Shown piece by piece: positions 38,223-46,859 of a stretch of DNA of 64,000 nucleotides. Positions within the stretch are counted from its first letter, which is position 1, and each line of letters starts with the position of its first letter. The stretch is from Gammaproteobacteria bacterium (GTDB lineage Bacteria; Pseudomonadota; Gammaproteobacteria; Pseudomonadales; Cellvibrionaceae). The stretch lies in NCBI GenBank assembly GCA_004173475.1, contig SEBU01000001.1:1302001-1366000 (forward strand), written 5' to 3'. Below the pieces are notes generated by a model, which saw only the letters and a program-made list of their open reading frames with translations, searched no databases and had not been told where the DNA came from. Made by a program: the position numbers and the translations under genes.

Positions 38223-39809
38223 ATGTATCGTGCACTATTACTGTTGTCAATTTTTGTTTTTTCAGCCTATGGGCATTCTAAAGATTTACACGCTCCCCAA
38301 ACGCCAGCAGATATTTACGGCGCCTTATTTGAACGGGTACAAATCGAAAAACTTTTTGCTGACGGCAAGACCTTTGTTGATGCCACGCCTAAACGCGAAT
38401 CGGCTGCCATTATGGCTGATTTTTTAGCACAGAACCCCACCACACGCGAATCTCTGCATCGTTTTGTAAACGCAAATTTCGACCTTCCCGACAATAGCTC
38501 TCCTGTAACATTCGTCAGTGAACACTTACCTTTACGTGATCATATTAAAAAATTATGGTCTCAACTTGAACGCCCCGCATTTGGCGAAAATCGAGGTTCT
38601 TCTGCATTAGGTCTGCCGGCAAAATTTATTGTTCCAGGAGGACGTTTTCGCGAGGTTTATTATTGGGATACCTATTTCACTATGATTGGTTTAGTAGCTG
38701 ATGGAAGAAATGATTTAGTAGATTCCATGCTTGAAAATTTTGTCAGCTTAATTGATCGCTACGGCCACATACCTAATGGCACCCGAAGCTATTACTTAAG
38801 CCGGTCACAACCGCCCTTTTTTGCATTAATGATTCGTTTTTCAAAAACAACGGATAAATTAATTCTTAAAAAATATCTTAGCGCTCTACAACAGGAACAC
38901 AAATATTGGATGGCAGGGCGCGAATGCATTAACCTAAAAACAGTCGCGTGTGAACGTGTCGTTAAATTGCCCGATGGGAATTTATTGAATCGCTATTGGG
39001 ATGATCGCGACACACCACGCGACGAATCTTATGCAGAAGATGTTGCCACCGCAAAATTATCTGCACGTCCCGCTGCTGAAGTTTATCGACATTTGCGCGC
39101 GGGAGCCGAAAGTGGTTGGGATTTTAGTTCGCGCTGGCTAAGCGATCCCAATCGACTTCACACCATTCATACTACAGATATTATTCCCATTGATTTAAAT
39201 ACCCTGCTGTGGGCGCAAGAAAAAGAAATTTCCAGGCTATGTAATTTATTTGATGATAAAAGCTGCGAAATTGAATTTGATCAGAAGGCTCTCAAACGTG
39301 CAGCAGCCATACGGAAATATTTGTGGATTGGAAAAGAAAAGCGATTTGCTGACTTCGATTTTCGTACCCAAAAAATTACTGGCGTTCTTTCAGCAGCAAC
39401 TTTATATCCTCTGTTTATGGGCTTGGCCACCCAAAACGAAGCAGACGCTGTGGCGCTTACGACACAAAGATCACTTGTTGCTAGCGGTGGCTTGCGAACA
39501 ACTCAAATCATCAATGGACAACAATGGGACAATCCCAACGGATGGGCTCCTTTACAGTGGGTCGGTGTAACGGGCTTGGCTAACTACGGCAAATTGGATC
39601 TCGCAAAAAATATTTCAGCGCGGTGGATACAAACCTTAAATAAGCCTTATCGCGAGACGGGAAAGTTATTGGAAAAATATGATGTCGAAAATAGACGGCC
39701 TGGCGGTGGAGGCGAATATCCTTTACAGGATGGGTTTGGCTGGACCAATGGCGTAACGCGCGGATTGATTGAAAGATTTGCTGATTTGGATCCGGATGTA
39801 AGTAAATAA
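38223..39809 (+). CDS. treA: Periplasmic trehalase (GH37)
   Basis: 528 residues with an N-terminal signal peptide (cleavage near AYG-HS). Trehalase signature 1 (PGGRFREVYYWDTYF) and signature 2 (QWDNPNGWAPLQW) are present. The catalytic acid lies in AESGWDFSSRW and the base in GGGGEYPLQDGFGWTNGV, matching E. coli Asp312 and Glu496. It hydrolyses trehalose to two glucose molecules in the periplasm. It lies between its own upstream gap and a strong terminator, so it is probably monocistronic. Confidence 0.95.
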   Translation: MYRALLLLSIFVFSAYGHSKDLHAPQTPADIYGALFERVQIEKLFADGKTFVDATPKRESAAIMADFLAQNPTTRESLHRFVNANFDLPDNSSPVTFVSEHLPLRDHIKKLWSQLERPAFGENRGSSALGLPAKFIVPGGRFREVYYWDTYFTMIGLVADGRNDLVDSMLENFVSLIDRYGHIPNGTRSYYLSRSQPPFFALMIRFSKTTDKLILKKYLSALQQEHKYWMAGRECINLKTVACERVVKLPDGNLLNRYWDDRDTPRDESYAEDVATAKLSARPAAEVYRHLRAGAESGWDFSSRWLSDPNRLHTIHTTDIIPIDLNTLLWAQEKEISRLCNLFDDKSCEIEFDQKALKRAAAIRKYLWIGKEKRFADFDFRTQKITGVLSAATLYPLFMGLATQNEADAVALTTQRSLVASGGLRTTQIINGQQWDNPNGWAPLQWVGVTGLANYGKLDLAKNISARWIQTLNKPYRETGKLLEKYDVENRRPGGGGEYPLQDGFGWTNGVTRGLIERFADLDPDVSK

Positions 39810-39884
39810 TATTGCACAATCAGGCTCGTAACTGTCGAGCATTTGTTCTGCGTATATAAGTCGGCTTACAGCATATCGTTAATA

Positions 39885-39927
39885 AAAAACTGCCGGATCA
39901 GGTTTACGCTGCCCCGGCAGTTTTTAT
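39885..39927. terminator. Bidirectional terminator between treA and sulP
   Basis: A perfect 12-bp stem (AAAAACTGCCGG with its complement) with a long loop; A and T tracts flank it on both sides. Confidence 0.85.
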
Positions 39928-39932
39928 TTATA

Positions 39933-42176
39933 TCAAGCAAACAAAACTCTTTCAGCAATACGTTTGAGAATTGCAGCTTTGTCAATAAACGTGACGCGGC
40001 CAGTTTTCACACTGTAGGTTGCACCTACAATATCGATCTGCTCATCGCGCCACATTTGTGCGAGCGTATCACTACGATGCAAAATGTTTTCCACGGAGAG
40101 TGCAACATTGATCTCAGTAACTTTTTTGACAAAATCTTTATTTTCTGACGTTCGGTTTTTTAAACAGGTTTGTTCCGCATGTACCGCCGGTTGGATTTTT
40201 TCCAGCAGCTGAGTGATATGCCCGCACTGAACATGATCACAGGCGGCTTTAACTGCACCACATCCGGAATGGCCGAGCACGACAATTAATTTGGTGCCCA
40301 CATACTTACATGCGTATTCCAGACTACCTAACACATCGTCATTAACAATATTGCCTGCAACACGCACACTAAATATATCACCCAAGCCAACATCAAAAAC
40401 CAGTTCATTGGATACACGAGAGTCAATACAACTTAATATTGCAGCCATCGGGTGCTGCCCTTTGGATGTCATGCGCACCTGATGCATGAGATCCTTAAAT
40501 GACATATCACCACGACTGAAACGCTCGTTACCCTGCTTTAAAATTTCAAGCACATCTGCAGGCGATAATTTCTCCTGCATTTCCTTTGTCATGACGCGGG
40601 TGTAATTGATGTCGTCGTCAACATCATATTTTTCGTTAAAGCCAAGCAGGCTTAAATTAATATCCCGTTCGGGTGCAACAACGGAGCGAAACTCCTTGAT
40701 AGACTCAAGTACATCGTAATCGATGAAATCACTGTTGGACGCATCTATAACAAGTTGCGACTCATTAGGAATTTTATTCAGCGTATTGTAAATATAAGGT
40801 TTATTAAAAAACGAAACTTGTGGCGCTAGCTCAAGGCGAATAATTTCACCGGTATGGTCACTGTTTTTTATAAACCCAAACGGATTGCGGAAGTTACTGC
40901 TTAAAATGAAAAATAGGCTGAACACCATACCTATCGCAATACCCAACAATAAATTGGTCATCACAATTGCAGATACAGTGACAACAAAGGGAAGAAATTG
41001 ATGAATACCGCGAAAGTACATATCTTTAAATAGACTTACGCTCGCTAACTTATAACCTATTAAAATTAAAATAGCGGCAAGACTCGCAAGCGGAATTTTG
41101 TTGAGTAATGCAGGAATGGTAAGTGCGCAAACCAATAACAACAACCCGTGGAAAATAGTGGACACTTTACTCACAGCACCGGCATTAATATTGGCAGAAC
41201 TGCGCACAATTACCGACGTAATTGGTATGCCGCCGATTAAACCAGACACGGTATTACCTATTCCCTGCGCAAAGAGTTCGCGGTTAGGTGGAGATGATCG
41301 CTTATGCTTATCGAGCTTATCCGTAGCTTCCAAATTCAGGAGGGTTTCCAGTGAAGCAACCAGGGCAAGTGTAATAGCTATTGTCCAGACGTTAACGTGA
41401 GTGATAGCTGAAAAGTCAGGTGTCGTGAAAAACTTAAAAAAATCGCTTATGGAATCACTTTCTGGCAATGTGACTAGATGTTGTTGACTAACCACTAGCG
41501 ACGGATGAGCGCTTTTAAAAAACTCGTTTAAAACAATACCCAGAATCACAACAAAAAGCGGAGCCGGTAAAAAATTCAATTTTCTTAAAGGTGTTTTACC
41601 CCATATCAGCATCAAGGTTATTGAGACAACGCAAATTATTACTGCACCCAATTGAATACTATTTAACGCCGCCAAAATTGCTGTAAAGGTATTTTCATTG
41701 TTTGTTTGAGTAAAGGAAAAGTCGCCTATAGCATCCGCATCGTAACCCACTGCATGAGGAATTTGCTTAAGGATAAGAATGATACCTATAGCAGCCAACA
41801 AACCCTTAATCACGTTAGAAGGCACAAAATCAGCAAAGAAACCTGCTTTAAAAATTCCCAATGCCATTTGGATGAGGCCAGCAATCACTACTGCCATCAA
41901 AAAAAATTCAAAATTATTTAACGTAGTGATTGCTGACAAAACAATTGCTGACAAGCCCGCTGCCGGCCCGCTAACGCTGGTCGGCGATCCACTCAAGCTT
42001 CCAACTACTATACCACCCACAATGCCAGCAATAATGCCGGAAAATAGCGGCGCACCTGAAGCCAATGCTATTCCAAGACATAAAGGTAAGGCGACCAAAA
42101 ATACTACTAGCCCGGAGGGCACATCATATTTAATACTGCTTAAACTAAATATATTCCTCAACTGCATGCAATTCAC
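39933..42176 (-). CDS. SulP anion transporter fused to beta-carbonic anhydrase
   Basis: 747 residues. The N-terminal part (about 1-420) is a multi-spanning SulP transporter (VALPLCLGIALASG, SVSGPAAGLSA), followed by a STAS-like domain (about 440-520, QLVIDASNSDFIDYD) and a complete beta-carbonic anhydrase (about 540-747). Zinc ligands are present: Cys about 580 with its Asp/Arg dyad in SCIDSR, and His and Cys in GHSGCGAVKAA (about 632-635). The fusion suggests bicarbonate uptake coupled to CO2 interconversion. Such fusions are known in proteobacteria. Whether the transporter carries bicarbonate or sulfate is inference. Confidence 0.93.
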   Translation of the reverse strand: MNCMQLRNIFSLSSIKYDVPSGLVVFLVALPLCLGIALASGAPLFSGIIAGIVGGIVVGSLSGSPTSVSGPAAGLSAIVLSAITTLNNFEFFLMAVVIAGLIQMALGIFKAGFFADFVPSNVIKGLLAAIGIILILKQIPHAVGYDADAIGDFSFTQTNNENTFTAILAALNSIQLGAVIICVVSITLMLIWGKTPLRKLNFLPAPLFVVILGIVLNEFFKSAHPSLVVSQQHLVTLPESDSISDFFKFFTTPDFSAITHVNVWTIAITLALVASLETLLNLEATDKLDKHKRSSPPNRELFAQGIGNTVSGLIGGIPITSVIVRSSANINAGAVSKVSTIFHGLLLLVCALTIPALLNKIPLASLAAILILIGYKLASVSLFKDMYFRGIHQFLPFVVTVSAIVMTNLLLGIAIGMVFSLFFILSSNFRNPFGFIKNSDHTGEIIRLELAPQVSFFNKPYIYNTLNKIPNESQLVIDASNSDFIDYDVLESIKEFRSVVAPERDINLSLLGFNEKYDVDDDINYTRVMTKEMQEKLSPADVLEILKQGNERFSRGDMSFKDLMHQVRMTSKGQHPMAAILSCIDSRVSNELVFDVGLGDIFSVRVAGNIVNDDVLGSLEYACKYVGTKLIVVLGHSGCGAVKAACDHVQCGHITQLLEKIQPAVHAEQTCLKNRTSENKDFVKKVTEINVALSVENILHRSDTLAQMWRDEQIDIVGATYSVKTGRVTFIDKAAILKRIAERVLFA

Positions 42177-42407
42177 CGTAAAAAATTAAGCCCAGGATAA
42201 TTAAAAATTTATCTATAGACGGGGGACGAATTTTTTAGCAAAAGTGCATCTAGTAAAATATGATGACGCGACAAGATCGTAAACAATCGTAAAGATGGCG
42301 TTTAGCATAGCTAGCTTAACGCCTATAGACCTCACGTACTAACAAGCCACGGAAATTAACGAACGATCAATAAATAGTTATTTAAAAAAATGATATTTTT
42401 TCACTAA

Positions 42408-43238
42408 TCACGCAGACTGAGTTTCTAACTGTTTACGGTATTGACGTAGATCGGCAGGTGATGAAAAATTATTTTGTAGCAATGCCGAAAAATTTCCCAA
42501 TATACCCTTTTCAACTTTTTCCTCCCATGACTGGTCGAATTTAATTTCCTTATCGAGCCACTCTCGTAGCCAGGCCGGATCTGGCAAGCGACTATTTACA
42601 GTATCTTTTGGGTAAAGCTCTTTGTTGACGTGTAGATTGGTAGGATGCAAGGCATGATTTAGTCGCGCGTTAGTCATAAGCACACCGATCTTTGCAAAAT
42701 GCAGTTTTGCATCTGCTCCGTACGAGGAAACAGCGCGTTGCATATATTGGAAGTAAGCACGTGCATGTCTGGCTTCATCTTGTGCCAATAGCGAATAAAT
42801 ATATTTTATGATGGGTTCATCGTGATAATCCTGCGCACACTTGTACCATTGGTTTAATCGCACTTCGCCACAAAAATGCAGGGCAAGGGACTCAAGTGGT
42901 GGCGCCGAATCAAACGAAAATCTAACGGCGTTCAAATCATCTTGCGAGGGAAGTTCTTCCGGGGCGAAACGGCGTAAATACTCCAGCAAAACCAAACTGT
43001 GTTTTTGTTCTTCGTAAAACCAAATAGATATGAACGCTGAAAAATCGGGATCGTTAGGATTGTCTCGCAAAAACATTTCAGCAGTTGGCATTGCAGCCCA
43101 TTCCAACAATGCATTCATTTTAATTCCATGGATTTGGCGGCTGCTCAATTTATCCGAGTTAAATTGGTCCCAGGGTATATCTGAAAACAAATTCCAACGA
43201 GCCTTCTCCATGTCTACAAAAAGTTTTGAAAATAACAT
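42408..43238 (-). CDS. Ferritin-like diiron oxidase/oxygenase-type protein
   Basis: 276 residues from ATG 43238, which has AGGA eight bases upstream and follows the preceding stop closely; ATG 43268 is an alternative that overlaps it. The four-helix pattern has EWAAMPTAE, EEQKHSLVLLEY, CGEVRLNQWY and DEARHARAYFQY. That supplies two Glu-x-x-His pairs (EEQKH and DEARH) plus flanking Glu residues for a carboxylate-bridged diiron centre. It resembles acyl-ACP desaturase-like oxygenases. It is co-transcribed with a Bfd-like ferredoxin gene that could supply electrons. Confidence 0.75.
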   Translation of the reverse strand: MLFSKLFVDMEKARWNLFSDIPWDQFNSDKLSSRQIHGIKMNALLEWAAMPTAEMFLRDNPNDPDFSAFISIWFYEEQKHSLVLLEYLRRFAPEELPSQDDLNAVRFSFDSAPPLESLALHFCGEVRLNQWYKCAQDYHDEPIIKYIYSLLAQDEARHARAYFQYMQRAVSSYGADAKLHFAKIGVLMTNARLNHALHPTNLHVNKELYPKDTVNSRLPDPAWLREWLDKEIKFDQSWEEKVEKGILGNFSALLQNNFSSPADLRQYRKQLETQSA

Positions 43239-43242
43239 ATGA

Positions 43243-43440
43243 TCATCCTGCGTTGCAGTTAGAGTCATAAAATAATAAACCCTGTTCTTCCAACTCCATT
43301 TGCAATGGTTCTATACACGAACCGCAACCAGTAGACGTACAATCTGTGAATTCGTCGAGTAATTTTTTGAAGGGCAATCGCGCTTGCGATTGGTAATTGA
43401 TGATGTCGCTAAAAGACTTATCTGAACATAGGCAATACAT
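43243..43440 (-). CDS. Bfd-like [2Fe-2S] ferredoxin domain protein
   Basis: 65 residues. Two cysteines in the CLC start (MYCLCSDKSFSDII) and two in TGCGSCIEPLQMEL reproduce the four-cysteine pattern of bacterioferritin-associated ferredoxins, with helical segments between. It lies immediately upstream of the diiron protein gene with a four-base gap, or overlaps it if the longer start is used. The natural partner of Bfd is bacterioferritin, but here it may reduce the diiron protein. Family call by cysteine spacing. Confidence 0.78.
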   Translation of the reverse strand: MYCLCSDKSFSDIINYQSQARLPFKKLLDEFTDCTSTGCGSCIEPLQMELEEQGLLFYDSNCNAG

Positions 43441-43552
43441 TTTCTATCCCTGTAAGGTTATCGAATTTCTTTAAGATGCGGCATAATAATTTGGACATTA
43501 CAAAATGTCTATCGGTCAGTATTGGATATATTTATTAATAATGGGAATGAAA

Positions 43553-43984
43553 ATGAAAGATCTTTTGGAGATGGGAAAACTAAGTTTATCGCAACAGCCA
43601 TTCAGTTTTTTTATGCAAACCGAATTTGAATCAGCTGAGAAAGGTAATGTTGTTTTGTCTTTAAAAATTAAGGAGGAATATAAACAAAATTTTGGCGCCA
43701 TACATGGCGGTGTGATCGGCTATATGGCTGATATAGGTTTAGCCTACGCAGCAGCTTCCGAAGTGGGAGATTGCGTGACCTCGGAATTAAAAATAAATTA
43801 CATAAGACCTGGGACTGGCACAAAAATCATTGTGCGCGCTCATAGCATTTCTGTAAGTAGCCGGCAAGTAGTTAGCGAGTCGAAAGTGTTTAGCCTGGAC
43901 GAAACGAAAGAAAATCCGGAGGAAGTTTTAGTTGCGGTAGCACTCGGAACAATTAATAGAGTTATAGATACCAAACGTGGTTGA
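43553..43984 (+). CDS. PaaI-type hotdog thioesterase
   Basis: 143 residues from ATG 43553, chosen because GGGA lies a few bases upstream; starts at 43505, 43541 and 43547 are possible. The hotdog fold motif NFGAIHGGVIGYMADIGLAYAA is present, with Gly-Gly and Asp at the usual active-site positions. It likely hydrolyses an acyl-CoA thioester. Divergent from the Bfd-like gene, with a 112-base gap. Confidence 0.82.
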   Translation: MKDLLEMGKLSLSQQPFSFFMQTEFESAEKGNVVLSLKIKEEYKQNFGAIHGGVIGYMADIGLAYAAASEVGDCVTSELKINYIRPGTGTKIIVRAHSISVSSRQVVSESKVFSLDETKENPEEVLVAVALGTINRVIDTKRG

Positions 43985-44032
43985 TACAAATTTTAGCCGG
44001 TAGAACGCAATTTATAAGATTGCGTTTTAAAT

Positions 44033-44536
44033 TTACGTCATGATTCTGTTAGATTCTTTATGCTCTTTTAGCATTTTTTGGTAAGTCTTATCATTTTTAG
44101 CTTTTTGCCACACCTCATAAAATATGGCTGCACTTTCTGCTTTAACAGCGTCCTCAATTCGCGGCAATTGCTCACGACCATGAGCACCACTCTGCCCCTT
44201 CTTGTCATCGGGCACTGGCCCGTCATATTTTTTTCCGCTTTTGTGATTTGCGTAACGACGACTGCGCGTATACCCCATCTGCAAAAATTTACGCGCCATA
44301 TCCATTCCCACAAAATCCTTTTCCTTTTTATATTCAAGGAATAATTTGTAAATTTTCGCTGAAGATTCCTTCGCAATTTCCGGCGTTTTAAATCGCCAGA
44401 AAGGCAAGATTTCGCTTTTATAGGGCTCCACCAACAACACACCTTGCTCACCTATACCCGTGCGATAAAGCTCAGGCTGCTCGCGCAAATTTAGATTTTT
44501 ATAATCGAGCGAATAATCGAATTTAGCATAGGGCAT
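44033..44536 (-). CDS. DUF4385 domain-containing protein
   Basis: 167 residues from ATG 44536 (MPYAKFDYSLDYKNLN); an upstream start at 44593 adds 19 unconserved residues. The body has the DUF4385 sequence features: LREQPELYRTGIGEQGVLLV, DFVGMDMARKFLQMGYTRSRRYANHKSG and a C-terminal helical part. Function unknown. Confidence 0.87.
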   Translation of the reverse strand: MPYAKFDYSLDYKNLNLREQPELYRTGIGEQGVLLVEPYKSEILPFWRFKTPEIAKESSAKIYKLFLEYKKEKDFVGMDMARKFLQMGYTRSRRYANHKSGKKYDGPVPDDKKGQSGAHGREQLPRIEDAVKAESAAIFYEVWQKAKNDKTYQKMLKEHKESNRIMT

Positions 44537-44773
44537 TATCTTGTCCAGACACACAAATAAATTAAAACAACGCTTAACGTATAGGCAGCTCATTTATAGA
44601 AATGACCATAAAAACCCAAGAAAGTTACGGTTAATAGAGGAACTCTGATACAAAAATTATATAAAAAAACTTCCTTTCCATTCTAGGAGAATTTAGCGAA
44701 AAAAAGTTGTTGATGTCGCGTAAGTAAATTTAAGGCACACCGCAAGATCAGATCTTGCGTGATTCGGTGAAAT

Positions 44774-44810
44774 AAAAAGGCCCCGAATATTATCTTCGAG
44801 GCCTTTTTAG
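44774..44810 (-). terminator. Terminator of the small outer-membrane protein gene
   Basis: AAAAAGGCC at 44774-44782 pairs with GGCCTTTTT at 44800-44808, with an inner partial stem. A and T tracts on both sides make it usable in either direction. Confidence 0.75.
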
Positions 44811-44862
44811 AGTTAAATTAATAAGACATGTTGGATATAACGAAATCACGACTTAGGCTTAA

Positions 44863-45345
44863 TTAAAAGTAAAATTTGACACTCACAGCGGTTTTTGTCC
44901 CTGAACTTGTTGCATTGCCAGAAAAACTGTCTCCCTCAACTTTTCTGTATGAGTAGGAAACGTCAGCGCCTACAGATACATTACTTACAGGAAAATATTC
45001 CAAGCCTAGCACCGGTGCAACACTGTAGCCGTCGAATTCATCGTGATAATACTTACCGTCGATATAAGAACCCCGCAACCCCCAAACCATATTAGTTTTT
45101 TCAGCCACTTCTGAAACCTTAAAAAATCCAACACCTAGCTCTGATTCACGCGAATCGAAAGGGTCATCTTGGGATAACTTATGATTTGAAAAATAAGGTT
45201 CAATACGGAAGCCTTCGGATACATTGATGGGAACATAAATAGTATGGGCATCATCCTTTATATCTACACCTAGACCAAAGTCCGCGGCATACGCAGAAGT
45301 TGCAGATAAAATGCTTACGAAAGCTACAAAAATATTTTTCTTCAT
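44863..45345 (-). CDS. Small outer membrane beta-barrel protein
   Basis: 160 residues from ATG 45345, with AAGGA upstream; an earlier start at 45408 lacks a signal. The signal peptide ends near AYA-AD. The mature chain shows alternating beta strands and ends in VKFYF with a terminal aromatic, the OMP insertion signature. No specific family is recognised; it probably forms an eight-stranded barrel. Confidence 0.7.
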   Translation of the reverse strand: MKKNIFVAFVSILSATSAYAADFGLGVDIKDDAHTIYVPINVSEGFRIEPYFSNHKLSQDDPFDSRESELGVGFFKVSEVAEKTNMVWGLRGSYIDGKYYHDEFDGYSVAPVLGLEYFPVSNVSVGADVSYSYRKVEGDSFSGNATSSGTKTAVSVKFYF

Positions 45346-45544
45346 GATTAATCCTTGAGTAAGATAAATTAGCAATTGCAGCACATGAGTACTGACAAGC
45401 CAGCGCATTTTGCAAGGAATTTACTGAACGGTAGCTGAAGTGTATTTAGGTGAGAAAATTACATTCAAACGATAAGTAAACGAGGAAATGGTGAAGTACA
45501 TTATCTTTTATTTCATTTGAAATTGCTAAAAGTAGTCGAGCGAC

Positions 45545-45657
45545 TTAATTTCTATTTATTTTTTCTTCGATATACGAGATTTGCAGCTCACTTCTGTTTT
45601 ACAAATCGATGCGTTTTTTGTATTAAAATTACCCGGAATCGAGTCTTGATGGTTTCG
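45545..45657 (-). pseudogene. Decayed 3' end of a Tai4-like immunity gene
   Basis: Beyond the TAA that closes the upstream 84-residue frame, the sequence continues in frame with RNHQDSIPGNFNT. One extra A in a six-A run then shifts the frame, after which KRIDL, a second TAA, and NRSELQ follow. The Tai4 family C-terminus reads similarly (a KCIDLYHSKEL-like block). This looks like a pseudogene remnant carrying two nonsense codons and one frameshift. The family alignment is from memory. Confidence 0.5.
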
Positions 45658-45912
45658 TTAAAGAAAGCTGCCGATATGGGGGTCAGCGTTAGTAAATACC
45701 TCAACAGGTAAATCCGATTGTTCCAAATATACGCTCGCCGAATTTAATGCGTCTTGTTTAAGTTTTTCGTCAGTTGCGATCTTTCTTATGCAGCGGCTCA
45801 TTACCCAGTTTTTGTATGTAATATTCTGAACTGTGGTTTTTTCAGAAACATTTTTCGCATTAATGCAAGAAGTTAAAAATCCAAAAACCACAAACCTAAG
45901 GATCAGTTTCAT
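45658..45912 (-). CDS. Truncated Tai4-like type VI amidase immunity protein
   Basis: 84 residues from ATG 45912 with a GAGG site. The signal ends in a lipobox-like LTSC. The body YKNWVMSRCIRKIATDEKLKQ then ASVYLEQSDLPVEVF resembles the N-terminal two thirds of Tai4, the immunity protein for the amidase Tae4. It ends early at a TAA, after which Tai4-like sequence continues, so the protein is probably non-functional or short. It is divergent from the hydrolase gene at 46148. Confidence 0.5.
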   Translation of the reverse strand: MKLILRFVVFGFLTSCINAKNVSEKTTVQNITYKNWVMSRCIRKIATDEKLKQDALNSASVYLEQSDLPVEVFTNADPHIGSFL

Positions 45913-46147
45913 AGTAAACCTCAACAGCGGACTAAGCTCATCAGTAGCCGCAACCCACGCATTTCAAAGCGGTTTTCGTCATATAACTATTTGCGCTAAT
46001 GATTGATCACAAGCTAGAGGGCAACTTGTCCATCTCGCTTTGCGCGTCCAGCATGCATAGTGATCAACTCAGTATATTTACAATGCAATTTCAATAACAA
46101 TAGTCGCGCTTTTAATAATATTCATTTCATACTTAAGGACTTATAAG

Positions 46148-46810
46148 ATGACGAGCGCACTAAATTTAGGATCTAAGGGACCCGAAGTAAAAAAACTTCA
46201 AGAGTTACTAAATAAAATTTTGAAACCTGTTCCCAAGCTTGTAGTTGACGGTGATTTAGGCCCCAGTACAGATGCTGCAACTAAAAAACTTCAAGCGCAG
46301 TTAAATATCGGAATTGACGGAATAGTTGGTTCAAAGACAAGACTTTCGCTGGAAGCAAAGCTAGCGGGTAAGACTGTAGTCAATCGTCCAGAAGTGATAA
46401 GTATTTCAACCGACTGGATGAAAATCGCGCAGAAAGAAATTGGACAGAAAGAAATTTCCGGATCTAATGCAAATCCCAAAATTATTCAATACCATGCTAC
46501 AACGACTTTAAAAGCAACGAGCGACGAAACTGCTTTGTGCTCTTCATTCGTTAATTGGGTACTAAAGGAGGCTAATATAGTCGGAACAAAATCCGCAGCC
46601 GCTGCAAGCTGGGTAACGTGGGGAGATGCATCAACAGCAAAGTCCGGCGCAATTACCATAATTAGAAACGCTAGTGTCGCTAATTCAAGCCTAACCAGTA
46701 CAGGAAATCATGTTGGATTTCTTGTCAAAGAGACTGCCACTCATTATATGTTGTTAGGCGGAAACCAGAGCGATCAGGTTAAAATATCCTCGTTCCCAAA
46801 ATCATCCTAG
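46148..46810 (+). CDS. Peptidoglycan-binding, TIGR02594/NlpC-P60-like hydrolase, C-terminally truncated
   Basis: 220 residues with no signal peptide. An N-terminal peptidoglycan-binding domain (LNLGSKGPEVKKLQELLN, then VDGDLGPSTDAATKKLQ) is followed by a TIGR02594-type NlpC/P60-like domain with the catalytic Cys in TALCSSFVNWVL and a His in GNHVGFL. The frame stops at TAG 46808, yet in frame the sequence continues TLRGYRWPK, which contains the GYRWP block typical of the family's end, until TAA 46858. The lack of signal and the neighbouring immunity-like genes suggest a contact-delivered antibacterial effector; this is inference. Confidence 0.68.
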   Translation: MTSALNLGSKGPEVKKLQELLNKILKPVPKLVVDGDLGPSTDAATKKLQAQLNIGIDGIVGSKTRLSLEAKLAGKTVVNRPEVISISTDWMKIAQKEIGQKEISGSNANPKIIQYHATTTLKATSDETALCSSFVNWVLKEANIVGTKSAAAASWVTWGDASTAKSGAITIIRNASVANSSLTSTGNHVGFLVKETATHYMLLGGNQSDQVKISSFPKSS

Positions 46811-46859
46811 ACCCTGCGAGGCTATCGCTGGCCAAAGTCAGCAAAACTTGGAGCTTAAA

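Noticed and set aside
45517-45711. Plus-strand open frame opposite the Tai4-like remnant
   Set aside because: It is antisense to the remnant and has no ribosome binding site or domain.
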